Source: Atopsyche davidsoni
Taxonomy: Eukaryota; Arthropoda; Insecta; Trichoptera; Hydrobiosidae
DNA: 64,000 bases
NCBI GenBank assembly: GCA_022113835.1
Contig: JAILWY010000026.1
Coordinates: forward strand, 2,190,001-2,254,000
Direction of reading: 5' to 3'
The notes under the pieces were generated by a model. It saw nothing but the letters and a program-made list of their open reading frames with translations. It was not told where the DNA came from and searched no databases. The position numbers and the translations under genes are program-made. This document shows, piece after piece, positions 34,981 through 45,489 of the stretch. Position 1 is the first letter of the stretch, and every line of letters begins with the position of its first letter.

Positions 34981-35625
34981 TATTAGTAAGTAATATAAGC
35001 CTGTAAAGTTAATTCAAACGCACTTGTTTGACGTTCAATCCACAAAATAGACATAATCATAATCTACATATGAATCAATGTACCCAAACCAATCAACATT
35101 TAGTTAATAAGTAATATTCTTTTATTAAAAAAAATTTGAGAAATCTTATAAAAATATACGTGGAAAATATATTTTTTTGTTGATGTTCAGGCTTAAATTT
35201 GCTGTTTGAAAGTTACGCTGCACGTGGTTGGAGTAACGGAAGTCATATTAGTAAGTAATATAAGTCTGTAAAGGTAATTAAAACGCACTTGATTGACGTT
35301 CAATCCACAAAATAGAATAATATATTATTAGTAATAATATTATTATATTATAAAAATATTATAGTAATAATATAATAAACCCGTAATGGGTAATAAATAC
35401 GCATCTGATTGACGTTCAATCCAAAAAATAGACATAATCATAATCTACACATGAATCAATGTACCTAAACCAATCAACATTAAGTTAATAAGTAATATTT
35501 TTAAACTAAAAATAAATTGAGAAATAGTATAAAAATATACGTGGAAAATATTTTTTTTTGGTTGATGTTCAGTCTTAAATTTGCTGTTTGAAAGTTACGC
35601 TGCACGTGGTTGGAGTGACGGAATG
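34979..35625. repeat. Tandem duplication of a 265-bp module, second copy expanded
   Basis: CATATTAGTAAGTAATATAA begins at 34979 and again at 35244. Both copies run through TTGACGTTCAATCCACAAAA, CATAATCATAATCTACA, TTAGTTAATAAGTAATATT or a close variant, and AAATTTGCTGTTTGAAAGTT then ACGCTGCACGTGGTTGGAGT. The second copy has about 110 extra bp (AT-rich ATTATTAGTAATAATATT plus a second GACGTTCAATCC). The module is shared with 17157-17270. Confidence 0.9.
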
Positions 35626-35830
35626 GGGTGGTTGACGGAAGTACCCAGCGGGCAGAGCGGGCAAGTTCAATGGCGGGGGGGCGCGTGCGACCTTAACCGC
35701 CGCCCTCGCCGCGACCCTGGGCGGGGTGGGCGCGGGGGCGCAGGCAGGGGCGCAGGCAGGGGCGCGCACTGTGTCATTGTTCCGACTAAGGTTAGATACT
35801 CCGTCTTATCTGCTTTCTGCTATCAACCAG
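35626..35830. other. GC-rich block with repeated GGGGCGCAGGCA
   Basis: A very GC-rich patch contains GGCGGGGTGGGCGCGGGGGC and a short duplication GGGGCGCAGGCAGGGGCGCA then GGCAGG near 35737-35760. Frames are open on both strands because of composition and read Gly/Ala/Arg-rich. It could be a promoter-type CpG island; no TSS motif is certain. Confidence 0.3.
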
Positions 35831-35979
35831 GTAATAGGCGTGACGACAGTATCAAAGAATCAAAGAAATAATTATTTTAAGGGAAAATACATATTAAAAG
35901 GATTTAAAAAACTGATTTAGTTTTATTTAAAAATCTAAGATTAATAAGATTTTCAACAAATTAAAAGGTTAAAATACTG

Positions 35980-36170
35980 CAATCGGCCATTTTGACTGAA
36001 ACACCAATCACAGCGCATGACGTCATACCCCTGTAAACAACTCTATGGTATTCAAATTGGTCTATGGTCTTCAATGCAAACACAATGGCACGCCAGTTGA
36101 CAATGATAGTTGATAGGAGGCGTGACGTCAGAGCGGACGCCTGACACCTGCGAGCGTTTTCGCGCACTTT
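35980..36170. promoter_or_regulatory. Promoter-like island: CCAAT box and two perfect CREs
   Basis: GGCCATTTT (35985-35993, YY1/Pho-like), CCAAT (36004-36008), TGACGTCA (36018-36025) and a second TGACGTCA (36123-36130) lie within 150 bp, with GC-rich CAGAGCGGACGCCTGACACC downstream. A CCAAT box about 10 bp from a CRE is a common core-promoter arrangement. No TATA box or convincing downstream exon was found on either strand. A 68-codon minus-strand frame overlaps and is unrecognised. Confidence 0.4.
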
Positions 36171-36432
36171 TGAAAAAATATTATAAAAATGGCTTTAAAC
36201 TTCGTTAAACTCTAGTTTTTTACCGAAATAATTTTTTTTTCGTAAATAGTAAACGTGTACTCCCATTATGGAAGAGGATTTGAAAATCTTTCGTCATGCC
36301 TATTGTGTTGCTGATTTCTATGTTTTGAAATATGATGTTTGCGGATGATGGGTTTACTCAAATAATTTACTTGTAACGGTCGTGAGCCCCCGGCTAAAAT
36401 ATGAATAGAAAGAAATTTCAATTTTTTATCTG

Positions 36433-36808
36433 CAGTAATACCCCGATTTACACGACCCCGTTATGCGCAGTTTCACTATAACGCGAATTTCAAAATGCCT
36501 CGCATTACGCGAATGTGTATGAACATCATGTAGTCATTGACTTTTCTTAACAATTAAAAACAGCGTTGGGTGTTATGAACGTATTTTACAAAAACGTACA
36601 AAAACCTAACCTAACCTAACCTAACCTAAAAGACAATAGATGTATTTTTCAGTAAAAATAACATGTAATACTGCAAAAACTGTTCTTAGAATTGAAATGA
36701 TTGATTCAAATGATTCGTATTAAATTGACTATGTATGCATGTTTAATCGTAAACCCCGATATATGCGAATTTCACTTAACGTGATTTTACTTAAGCGGGG
36801 TATTACTG
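36433..36808 (-). mobile_element. MITE family A, near complete copy with telomeric run
   Basis: The left end is CAGTAATACCCCGATTTACA and the right end AAGCGGGGTATTACTG followed by TA. It is collinear, in reverse, with 4299-4895. Inside, five tandem CCTAA units (36605-36629) replace about 20 bp of the sister copy. There is no coding capacity. Confidence 0.8.
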
Positions 36809-36829
36809 TACTCTATACGAAAAAATAAT

Positions 36830-39800
36830 TTCTGATACTAGATTTCCGTTATTATTCTATATACAACAAATTCCGGAGATGTATTGAGCAAGGCATAGTC
36901 ACAATTGCGAAAAAGGTCTGTCTCTCCCTTAAGGTTGTATTCTATAAGATTATCTATGGCATGTGGAATAAAGATAAAAAAAAAAGTAATGAAGAAGTCT
37001 GAGTTTAATGACGTAAATTTTTTGTAACAATTTTTAATAATATTATGCTATAAATCATCAAAAAATATTTATAAAAACCAACGGAGGTAGTGTTTATTTT
37101 TAGGCGACTTAAATAATTTTAATAAATCTGAATAAGAACCCTTAAGAGTGCTTTTAAGTGCGTTCGTAGGGGGGAGACGACTTATTTAAATTCATTCATC
37201 CCCCAGGGCTCGAGATCTCACCCCGTGGGGGAAACAGATATCCCTATTGATTTGGGAAGGCTTTGATATTGTAATATCTACAGAAGCCTTTTCCTGAAAA
37301 GAAGTAGAACCGTGTAAACATTATCGGTTTTATAGAAGTTATAAAATATCCGAATGAGCTTTCGATAAAAAAATTCATAGGCGCAGAAGCTCTTGTTGGA
37401 TAAAATATTAACATACTCATATTCAAAGGAGCTTTTTGCGTAGCGCTTTATAAGGTTTTTTTTTTGTTTATTATACTCAAAGATATACTTTTCGAAGATA
37501 GATCTTGAAATATGAAATAATTTTTAAGTATTATTTTTAGGATATGACAAAATAACTTGAAGATAGCGAAAATAATATTAGTTGTGAGGCTTTTAAAGTC
37601 CGAGAGGGCGTTGAGAAGCAAATAAAATAATATTTTTGCAATCACCTACCCAGTTAGATTTTCATTATTTTTATTGACCAATAAAATTAGAAGCTAAACA
37701 CATTTACACAAATATAAACAAAATGAAATGTTTTTATATTAAAAAAATAATAGAAAATAGATAAAAATATATATTTTAAACATGCACGTTGAAACTTACT
37801 CCTTCATATTTATTCATTTATGGACTGTTTTCATACAATATGTTAACTTGATAGAATGTTTATAGTATAAGCAAATGTTTAAACTGGTTAAGGCGGATGT
37901 TTATGCAAAAATATTCCTTAAACTTTAAAGACCTCTGAAAAGCAGATAATATCCAGGCAATTGTAAAACAACCCAGTATTTTGAAGTAGGAAAGACACAA
38001 TTTATGGCAAATTGTCTGGAAATGTATTTTTTTGTCTCTCCTCTCTAGAAAACAAAACGTAAAACGTACATAAAACTAAATTGGAAAAAGTTTTCATTGT
38101 TTACTATATGAAAATTTATAAGATTTAGTATGATTGCTCTTGTTTTGCGTGTACCTTGTTCTTATAAGCGGCAACGTTGAGAATACATATTTTTGCAAGG
38201 TTAAGAATAACTTAAAACATATTTAAAGAAAGGGATTCTAGAAAGGCACTTTTGATTTATTACTTTTTAAATCTTAATTTATAATTTAACTTGTTATTCG
38301 GAGTTATTATGTTAAGCTATTTTCTATTGCAAATTACTCCAAAAAGCGAAACACCTATTATCTCTTTACTGAATTTCATGACATTCTCGAACCTTTCAGT
38401 CAACAAATTAAGCAAAAAATTGGTCACATTTTAATTATTTTTGAGACATCCCAAATAAAACCAACCCTATAGAATTATTTTTCAGGAAAGTTACATATAT
38501 TTTCATGACCCATAACAAAGGTAAAAAACGTCACTCGATTTGAAATAAGGACCTACTGTGAAATAAATTCTGAATTATAAATTACCGTAGGGTCTTAAGA
38601 GACATAACATGATATTTTCTTCTCCAAAGGAAACTTAAGCAAAATTATTATGGATTATAGAAGCTATTATACTTATCTGACTTTGCGTTACTTAATTTGC
38701 ATAATATAAAATCCTTTATCACAGAAAATTAAGATTATTATTTTTGAAGCTTTAATTCCTAATCCTATTCTCACTGAAAGTCTTTCTGAAACTTGCTGTT
38801 GAAGTGCGCACATTTAAATGTAGATGGTAAACTATACCAGGAAAGCTAAATATCTGCTGAATATGTGTCTTGAAAATTTAAATATTAATATATCTTTCTA
38901 CCTATCAACTTTATGATTCATATTAGTTGTTACCGTTCGTAAGCACTATTCGTTTTGGTACAACATGATGCATAGCTAAAAAGCAGGTGTTTTTTGAAGG
39001 CTGCCAAAAACTGGATCACATTTGCTGCATTTAAAGGCAACCATATTTAAAAGACTACTTTACTTTATTTTAAACCCCACTAAATTCTCTACCAAGACAG
39101 TAATCGCAAATAAACAGTAAATACCCTTTTAAGCTAATTAAATTTTTATTATTTAAGGGTTAATATATTATTTAAATATTTTATGCATGTCTTATGAAGA
39201 ATAAAGTATTTTTAACCCATTTGGTTTCATAACCTAGTTTCAACCCCCTTGCTAGGGGTTTTCTCATAACAACCTACCAATATATCAGGATTATGTTGTT
39301 AATAATAAAAAAGGATTATTGACATATTACTTATTTAATATAAAAATGTTTTTACTAGATAAAGCCTATAATACCGCGATGGGCTGACAATTTCAGTGAA
39401 GTTCAATGATGAGAATGGGTTTTTTTATTAAAATTCTTTTGAATCCTCTTTTAATATAGGAGTTCCTGAAATGTCTGTAACTGTCCAAAGTTGTAGAAAT
39501 AAAACGACTTTAATTATTGTCGTCTTTAGAAATAATATAAAGAGGTAGTTGTTGGAAAGTTGGAGACTTAATTAAGTAATTCCGCAAAGTAGGGCTTCCC
39601 AAGAGCCGTAAAGGGGAGGCTTCTAATGGCGACCGTAAAAAAACTTTACTTATGATTATAATTTGAGATCTTTAACTAAATAGACTAAATCAATGTCAGA
39701 ATTATGCGAATTACTTTTAATTTATGACAATATAAATATCAGGAAATTACAACTTGGCTCGTTATCCTAATAACATCACTCACTGTCAATTCGGTGCTGG

Positions 39801-40380
39801 CTCGAGCATTTTTACAAAACTTCTCAGTGACTAATGAAAAAAAATTCAATAATTCTACTACTTGCCAGCGATTATTGTTTCATATTTTTTGACAAAAAAC
39901 ACTTGTTTACACTCTTTTATTCCTCAAACGAAAATATTATTTAATATATAATAAGTCCGCATTTTTTATTAATACCCTACTTCAAGATCGACCTTATTTG
40001 AAAACATCTGGAGCCTGCCTATTTATTACTGATAATAAATATTTATTGAAAGCTTTTGGATTTTAGTATTTGTGCGTATGAATGTGTTTTAAATGATAAC
40101 ATTTTTAAATAGCAATATTTTTCGTTCGTGAGACCTTGATTGGCAAAAGCATTTACTTCCTAGCCATTTGTTGTTTCAATAAGGACTATAATTGATTGAT
40201 TTTTATTTTCCCTATATATCTATTCTATGAAACTTATAACAACTCATTACTTACTAAGGTGTTACTAATCAGCAACAATTAATAACGTTAAAATCGAATC
40301 CCATGTATTTCATCCTTTAGATTTAAATTAAACGTGATTTTATCAACACATTAAATAAAACATTTCCAAAGAGATCTAAG
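36830..40380. other. Mostly AT-rich sequence without recognisable features
   Basis: A GC-richer patch at 37160-37240 has CCCCCAGGG and CCCCGTGGGGG. Short minus-strand frames (37244-37645) are low-complexity. AGACCTTGAT at 40130-40139 is a half-site. No gene or bounded element was found in 3.5 kb. Confidence 0.6.
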
Positions 40381-40399
40381 GTGTGTTATGTCACACGTT

Positions 40400-40560
40400 T
40401 ATTAGAACAGTCGAGAGTTCTGTGAACTTTGACCCCAGATCCAAGCACATTATCTGCTGACGGATCAAACCAGTTCCGGGCGTTTATCCCGCTTCCGGTC
40501 CCCCCACGTTTCTTGTGACATCACTTCCGGTTTATCTGGGACACCTGACAACTATAAATA
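40400..40560. promoter_or_regulatory. Regulatory candidate: HNF4-like DR1 and ETS sites
   Basis: TGAACTTTGACCCC at 40423-40436 is, in reverse, GGGGTCAAAGTTCA, a textbook direct repeat with one-base spacing recognised by HNF4/RXR-type receptors. GCTTCCGGTC (40491-40500) and CACTTCCGG (40523-40531) are ETS-type sites. The patch is GC-richer than its surroundings. Confidence 0.45.
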
Positions 40561-40719
40561 GTGAATTTTGATAACTTATATTATATTCTATGATGATGTT
40601 TGGTGATGATTATCCTGCTTGGGGTTATTTCGATTTCTCTATGACATATAGTACGAGTAATCTAGAACAGCTTTGGATATACACATTTAAGATAATGCAA
40701 TGCAATAATAATAAAAAAT

Positions 40720-41060
40720 ACCTTTTTTCGCGATAACTTGTCATGGGGTCAAGCTTAGCGTTGCCATCTTCCAGTTATTCACGTCCAAATCATGGCAGTC
40801 TTCGGAGATACCATCCATCCACCCCTGCGCCGTTGTCTATCAGGATTAATATTTTACACTCTCTTTACCTGTTTACTTTTAAACATTTATTTGATACATC
40901 GTATCTTCAGAAAAAATAATAAAAATATTTATTTATAAGTTATATTAGGAAACGAATGGTGACCTCACCCTGACCTTCGCAACACCACCCCTGCCCCTTC
41001 CCACAGTTCCGTGATTTGTCACCCTCTACACAATTCCAGATTATTCCATGTAATGTAATA
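40720..41060. other. GC-richer patch
   Basis: It contains CACCCCTGCGCCGTTGTC and ACCTCACCCTGACCTTCGCA with C-rich ACCACCCCTGCCCCTTCCC. No strong motif or frame was seen. It lies between the two stronger regulatory candidates. Confidence 0.2.
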
Positions 41061-41389
41061 TGTTTTCCCTGCGTACTTTTATGCGTAATGTATCGTGTCA
41101 TTGCGTAACATCACATTTTTTATTTAATATAATAGCCATGAGCTTTTTACATAAAATAAACTAAACGTTTAGCTTTAAAAGTAATTCTTATTTTTTTTTT
41201 TAAAATAGCAAAAAGCATATTACTGATGATGGTGATAATCGACCTTTAAGACAATGCGTAGAATTGATGAATATTAAACAAGCTTTAATATTACTGGGGA
41301 TGTTTGATTAAATACGTGTATATACACTTTGTACGAATACATAATTATACAAACTCATCATCACTCCACCGCGTTTACGAGTTCATTCA

Positions 41390-41710
41390 CCCCTTGGAAG
41401 AAATTTAAATATTACTTAAACCCGAAATATTCATACTTCAAAGCCGCCCGGTAACCTTCAAACGCCCACAATCGAACACTCCCTTCCGAGAGATTTCTCC
41501 CCCCGAGCGTACTCCCTACCCCAACAACCCTCCCAGCGCGTCACCCCCTCACCCCGTCACCCCCTCACCCCCTCACCCCCTCGCCTCGCACTTCCGGGTT
41601 TCCCGGGACGGTTTCCGTGCGCAGGCGCCGCCCTCTCATTGAGAAGTAGCCCCGGAGTGGGGTGCGGAAAGACCGCGCAATACCTTGTGAGTTATGACTG
41701 CCCGCCAGAG
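41390..41710. promoter_or_regulatory. CpG-rich promoter candidate: C-tract array, ETS and NRF1-like sites
   Basis: A pyrimidine-rich island includes a short tandem array of CACCCCCT-type units (41541-41582; quadruplex-capable on the minus strand), CACTTCCGGGTT (41589-41600, ETS), TGCGCAGGCGC (41618-41628, NRF1-type palindrome) and AGAGGGCGG on the minus strand near 41633 (CTCF-like). ETS and NRF1 sites together are typical of CpG promoters. A donor-like CTT|GTGAGT lies at 41685/41686 on the plus strand. Target gene unknown. Confidence 0.45.
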
Positions 41711-42114
41711 GGTTAACGCTCGAGTATTTTACAATGTTGTAATGTATAGTAAAAATATGTACGTTTACTCGTACTTTAGGGTCAAAAGGCTCTATTTTAT
41801 TATGTATATTTGTGATATTTACTTTGTGAGATAATACAATACATTTTTAGCAAAAAACTGTGGTTTCCACAGAAAATGTTTAATTATTCAGTAGGTGAAG
41901 GTATGATATAATATTAATTAAATATCAAAATAAAACAGCTGAATTCAGTTGCAATCATTCACGAATATATTTTTATCCCATCTCATTTAAAATAATTCAC
42001 TTTGCTTGCGATTGGCAGGCTTTCTGTATTAATTAGTATGATGGCGAATTTTTATAGAAATAATTGATGAATAATTGATGCGACCTTTCGGAGTACTAGC
42101 CAATTACCTCCACC

Positions 42115-42222
42115 ATGTTCCTGGAAGGGGCGGCCGGGGGAGAAGGAGGCCTCCCGGGGGAGTCGACCTTTACACACGTGACCTCTGACATCACCAGAGG
42201 TCACACCCACGCCCCCCGCGGG
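42115..42222 (+). CDS. Candidate first coding exon ending at a splice donor
   Basis: ATG at 42115 has a good context (CTCCACCATG) and opens 36 codons, MFLEGAAGGEGGLPGESTFT then HVTSDITRGHTHAPRG, ending exactly in phase at GGG|GTGAGT (donor 42223). It lies about 400 bp downstream of the CpG promoter candidate at 41390-41710, on the strand of the donor-like site there. No domain or signal peptide is recognised, and no partner exon was found downstream. Codons are GC-rich like the island itself. The frame also contains a perfect 10-bp inverted repeat (42178-42204), so a purely regulatory role is a serious alternative. Confidence 0.3.
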
Positions 42223-42552
42223 GTGAGTATTAGAAATAAAAGAGAAATATTACGGCGCTTTGGAGGTGACTTTTATTTATTGCTTTATTTCATATCAAGC
42301 TTATTATTTTTTTATAAATATTGCTGATACAGTTTATTAACGAATATATCTTGGTTTATTTAAATAATAATAGTTTTATTTATTCAGTCAAAAAATATTA
42401 AAGGCTTACTTGTACTTAAGTTGTTTGGCTTGCATACACGCATTGCAACTGAGATTGGTCTGTAGCAGAGGTTCCCAAACTTTTTGTCCCGTCGACCCTT
42501 TTTTGAGTTTTCCTGTTTTTCGTAGACCCCCTGCCTTGCTAATATTGAATTT

Positions 42553-42632
42553 TTACATTTGACCGGGTTTTTTGTCCGTTATATCCGAAATCCGTTAAAC
42601 AGGGGTCCGCTATATTGAGGTTTTACTGTATA
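42553..42632 (+). mobile_element. Fragment of MITE family B inside hAT copy 1
   Basis: TTTGTCCGTTATATCCGAAA and GCTATATTGAGGTTTTACTG match the right end of the element at 16596-17039. Only this end is present. Confidence 0.65.
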
Positions 42633-42780
42633 CATTCACTAAAAAATCAATACAATAAATTGGAGGGATGGGTCTGATGCTTTAATAGCAAATTTTCAAT
42701 ATTTGGCTTCAAAGAAGTCAGATTTCACATTAAATCTCCTCGCCCAGTAATTTCCAATCTATTTCTTTTTTTTTGTAAGA

Positions 42781-43043
42781 AGAATGGCAACCGCATTGAA
42801 ACTCCTTTCCACGAGGAATGAAGATCGAAAAACTATCAAAAACCTTCTTGCGATAGTCCATAATGCAGGATAAATAGCAGGTATGTCTCTCTGAAGTCAA
42901 AATTGCTGATATCCCTTTCTAAACTGCACCTTCAGTCCTTCATTAGTGCTTATTCCGATCAGTTCTACTTGTAGTATGACTTCCGATTCTTCAATGTCAC
43001 CGTATGGATTGATAATCCATTGTGGTATTTTGGAGATGACCTG
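42781..43043 (-). pseudogene. hAT transposase C-terminal remnant
   Basis: One minus-strand frame reads QVISKIPQWIINPYGDIEES, then LQVELIGISTNEGLKVQF, a single stop where hAT proteins have the W of FWL, then PAIYPALWTIARRFLIVFRS and SFLVERSFNAVA. This is the hAT C-terminal dimerisation region (WINPF…LQEEL…F…FW…YP.LW..A..FL..F.SS.LVE..FS). Frame is kept over 87 codons apart from that TGA. The DDE catalytic part is deleted. Confidence 0.85.
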
Positions 43044-43239
43044 CTTAAATGGGATCCACTCTCGTAGACCCCCATTTACAGTTCATGGACCCCCAATTTA
43101 ATTTTTCGCTGTCATCGACCCCTTGCAGGGCGTTATCGATATTGACCACTTTAGGAACCTATGAGCTGGACCGTCGAGTTTACTTAGAGATTGCCTATAT
43201 CAAGACACGAAAAATAAATATTTTGTCTAAATATTTATA

Positions 43240-43890
43240 AAATATTTTATAAATTGTTTTTCTAAATGAAAGACAAACGCGTACATAAAACTCTCATACC
43301 CTCACACGTAAAATTTGAGTTAATAAAAAATACGCCATGTTACATTCTTTAGGAATGAACAAACGTTATTGTGGGGTGGAAACACCCCCAGGATAGGTAT
43401 CCCCCTGAGGTGTCTCCAAGGGTCGTGTTTACTCTCAGGGTCAGCCGGTCGTGAACTAACTGACTTCCTGCGTCAGAATTTTGATTTAACAACTCTAATT
43501 AAAAAGATTCTGGAGGTTGCTGTAATTTGTTTGAAGGATTTAAAGAGGTTTTAGTTTTTTTTTTTTTAAAAGGTTTTTTTATAAATTAACTAAGATGATA
43601 CAGTGCGATGGAATGAAAAATATAACCTTTATTCTTTCTTTCATGGAATAGTGTTGCTTTCATGATTGTGTGAGCTGAAATGATTTCTAACAGTTGGACA
43701 ACAAGAAAAGAAAATCCATACGAAAATAAAAAGAAACAATGAGTAGCCTACACAAGTTGCAAAACAACCGTCAGATTGGCGATAACTAGTCAAATGCGTT
43801 TATTTGGGTAAAACTGAAAAATAGTCAAAATAAGAAGTCGCTTGGTTGTTGGTTGTATTGCTACGCAGATAGGCTGCTTGATAACAGTTT
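43240..43890. other. Unremarkable stretch with a short GC-rich patch
   Basis: The patch near 43370-43450 (GGGGTGGAAACACCCCCAGG) is a small inverted-repeat-like GC patch. A 61-codon frame over it has no motif. The rest is AT-rich. Confidence 0.4.
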
Positions 43891-43891
43891 A

Positions 43892-44107
43892 TTAAATGGG
43901 TTCATAATCTCCATTAATTATAGTACCTTTGCAAACATTCTCGGTAAACACATAAAGATACATGAGACTTGGTGATACAAAATATTGCCAGATAGAGTTC
44001 AATGGATTCCTTTGTCCGATTCGAGGACAGTGTCTCATCAACATCACAATGGACGCCGCGATTGTTCGGCTTATCTTGTAAACATCCTTATCAAGAAATA
44101 CGTACAT
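43892..44107 (-). other. Unrecognised open frame behind an acceptor-like sequence
   Basis: A 71-codon minus-strand frame begins right after a TTTTTACCAG|G acceptor-like sequence (about 44108) and contains VMLMRHCPRIGQRNPLNS. It has a credible composition and ends at TAA. No family is recognised. It could be a terminal exon or a chance frame. Confidence 0.25.
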
Positions 44108-44820
44108 ACCTGGTAAAAATAGTTCTTCTCTGAACTGCGAAACCAGCCTGCCTTAACAAAACATTTGCAAACGACGTATTATTTTTTATCTCTATTTCAG
44201 AAGCGAGAGAAATCCGCGCTCACATAATCTGAGAGTTAATGACTACGCTGACATATAATATTAGAGTATGAGACTGCAAGGGAAAAGGCAGGTAAGCAAG
44301 CAAGAATTTGCTCTGTTGTATACACGGAAATCACAAAAAACATCGACTCCTCCTCTGGTAAATATAAAACAATTTACAATTTTACTCGAAGCCACTGAAA
44401 CATGATGCTATTTTATATTTTGTAGTGGAAAAGATAGTAGAAAGCGCTCATATCAGAAAAAAATCTTCTAGACGTGAGTTTTAAAATTTAAGAAAAAAAA
44501 GTGTAAACAAAATTAATTCAATGTGCTAATAAATTTAATAAACAACTTACGTCGTATATTGACTTGTATTTTCCTGTGTTAATTTATTTGTAAATATTCA
44601 ACAAGCCAGAAATGAAGGTCACAGTTTTAATATTGGTTTTAATTGACTTAGTATATCAAATATGTATTTTCCAAGAAAAACGGTTCAGGTGAAATTTTGG
44701 CTCAATTTATTAATCGCAATCAATTAATTGATTTATTATGCAGTTATTTAAGTAAGATTACTTGATGTACTTGGAAAGTAGCAATGTATTGTTTTGCTTT
44801 CAAATATTTTAAGGAGCTTA
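44108..44820. other. AT-rich stretch with an exon-like acceptor/donor pair
   Basis: CTCTATTTCAG (ending 44202) and AAAAGGCAG|GTAAGC (donor at 44292) on the plus strand could bound an exon of about 90 bp, but every frame within it has a stop, so it would be noncoding. A GGAAATCACAAAAAAC block (about 44328) recurs at about 56489. Confidence 0.25.
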
Positions 44821-44825
44821 ACCTG

Positions 44826-45085
<260 letters not shown>

Positions 45086-45199
45086 CAGGTAAATAAAGTA
45101 TAATTAGCGGTGTATCTTTTCGCCTTCAATAGTTTAAATGTTTTATCTATTTACAGTTGCTTGAGTAAACTTATCCTGATAGTTTTGACAAACAGCAAG

Positions 45200-45480
45200 G
45201 GCTCTGGACTGATTGAAGTCATTAGTGTGTTTTTTCAAAGTCGTCATCGTTGTGTCGCCGCCTCGGGACAAGGGCGCGAGGGCAGCGGACTGCGGGACGA
45301 TGATCAGGACCGGGACAATGACGGAGTGTCCCGGAGTTTATTTACCTTGCGGATTATTTCCGAAGCGTCGGTATGTAGATGTACCTACACTCGGCGTGTA
45401 ACAATATGCGCGGCTAAATTAGTCTCCGAGGTCAGCACTTGCGGCAGGGGTGCTCTCGCTTATATTGCGATTGACTAATC
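45200..45480. other. GC-richer patch with an unrecognised 122-codon frame
   Basis: The plus-strand frame 45110-45478 has its middle third rich in Asp, Arg and Gly (a stretch reading GLRDDDQDRDNDG) and no domain. Openness fits local GC content. There are no clear splice sites at its edges. Confidence 0.2.
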
Positions 45481-45489
45481 ACACAAGTC

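Larger units (their letters stand above)
42466..43163 (-). mobile_element. hAT transposon copy 1, internally deleted
   Basis: The left end CAGAGGTTCCCAAACTTTTT and the right end TTAGGAACCTATG are hAT-type inverted repeats. Subterminal sequences (GTCGACCC.., TCATGGACCCCCAATTTAA and on) match the copy at 47923-48856 in reverse. No clear 8-bp duplication flanks it, so an edge is eroded. A fragment of MITE family B lies inside. Confidence 0.8.
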
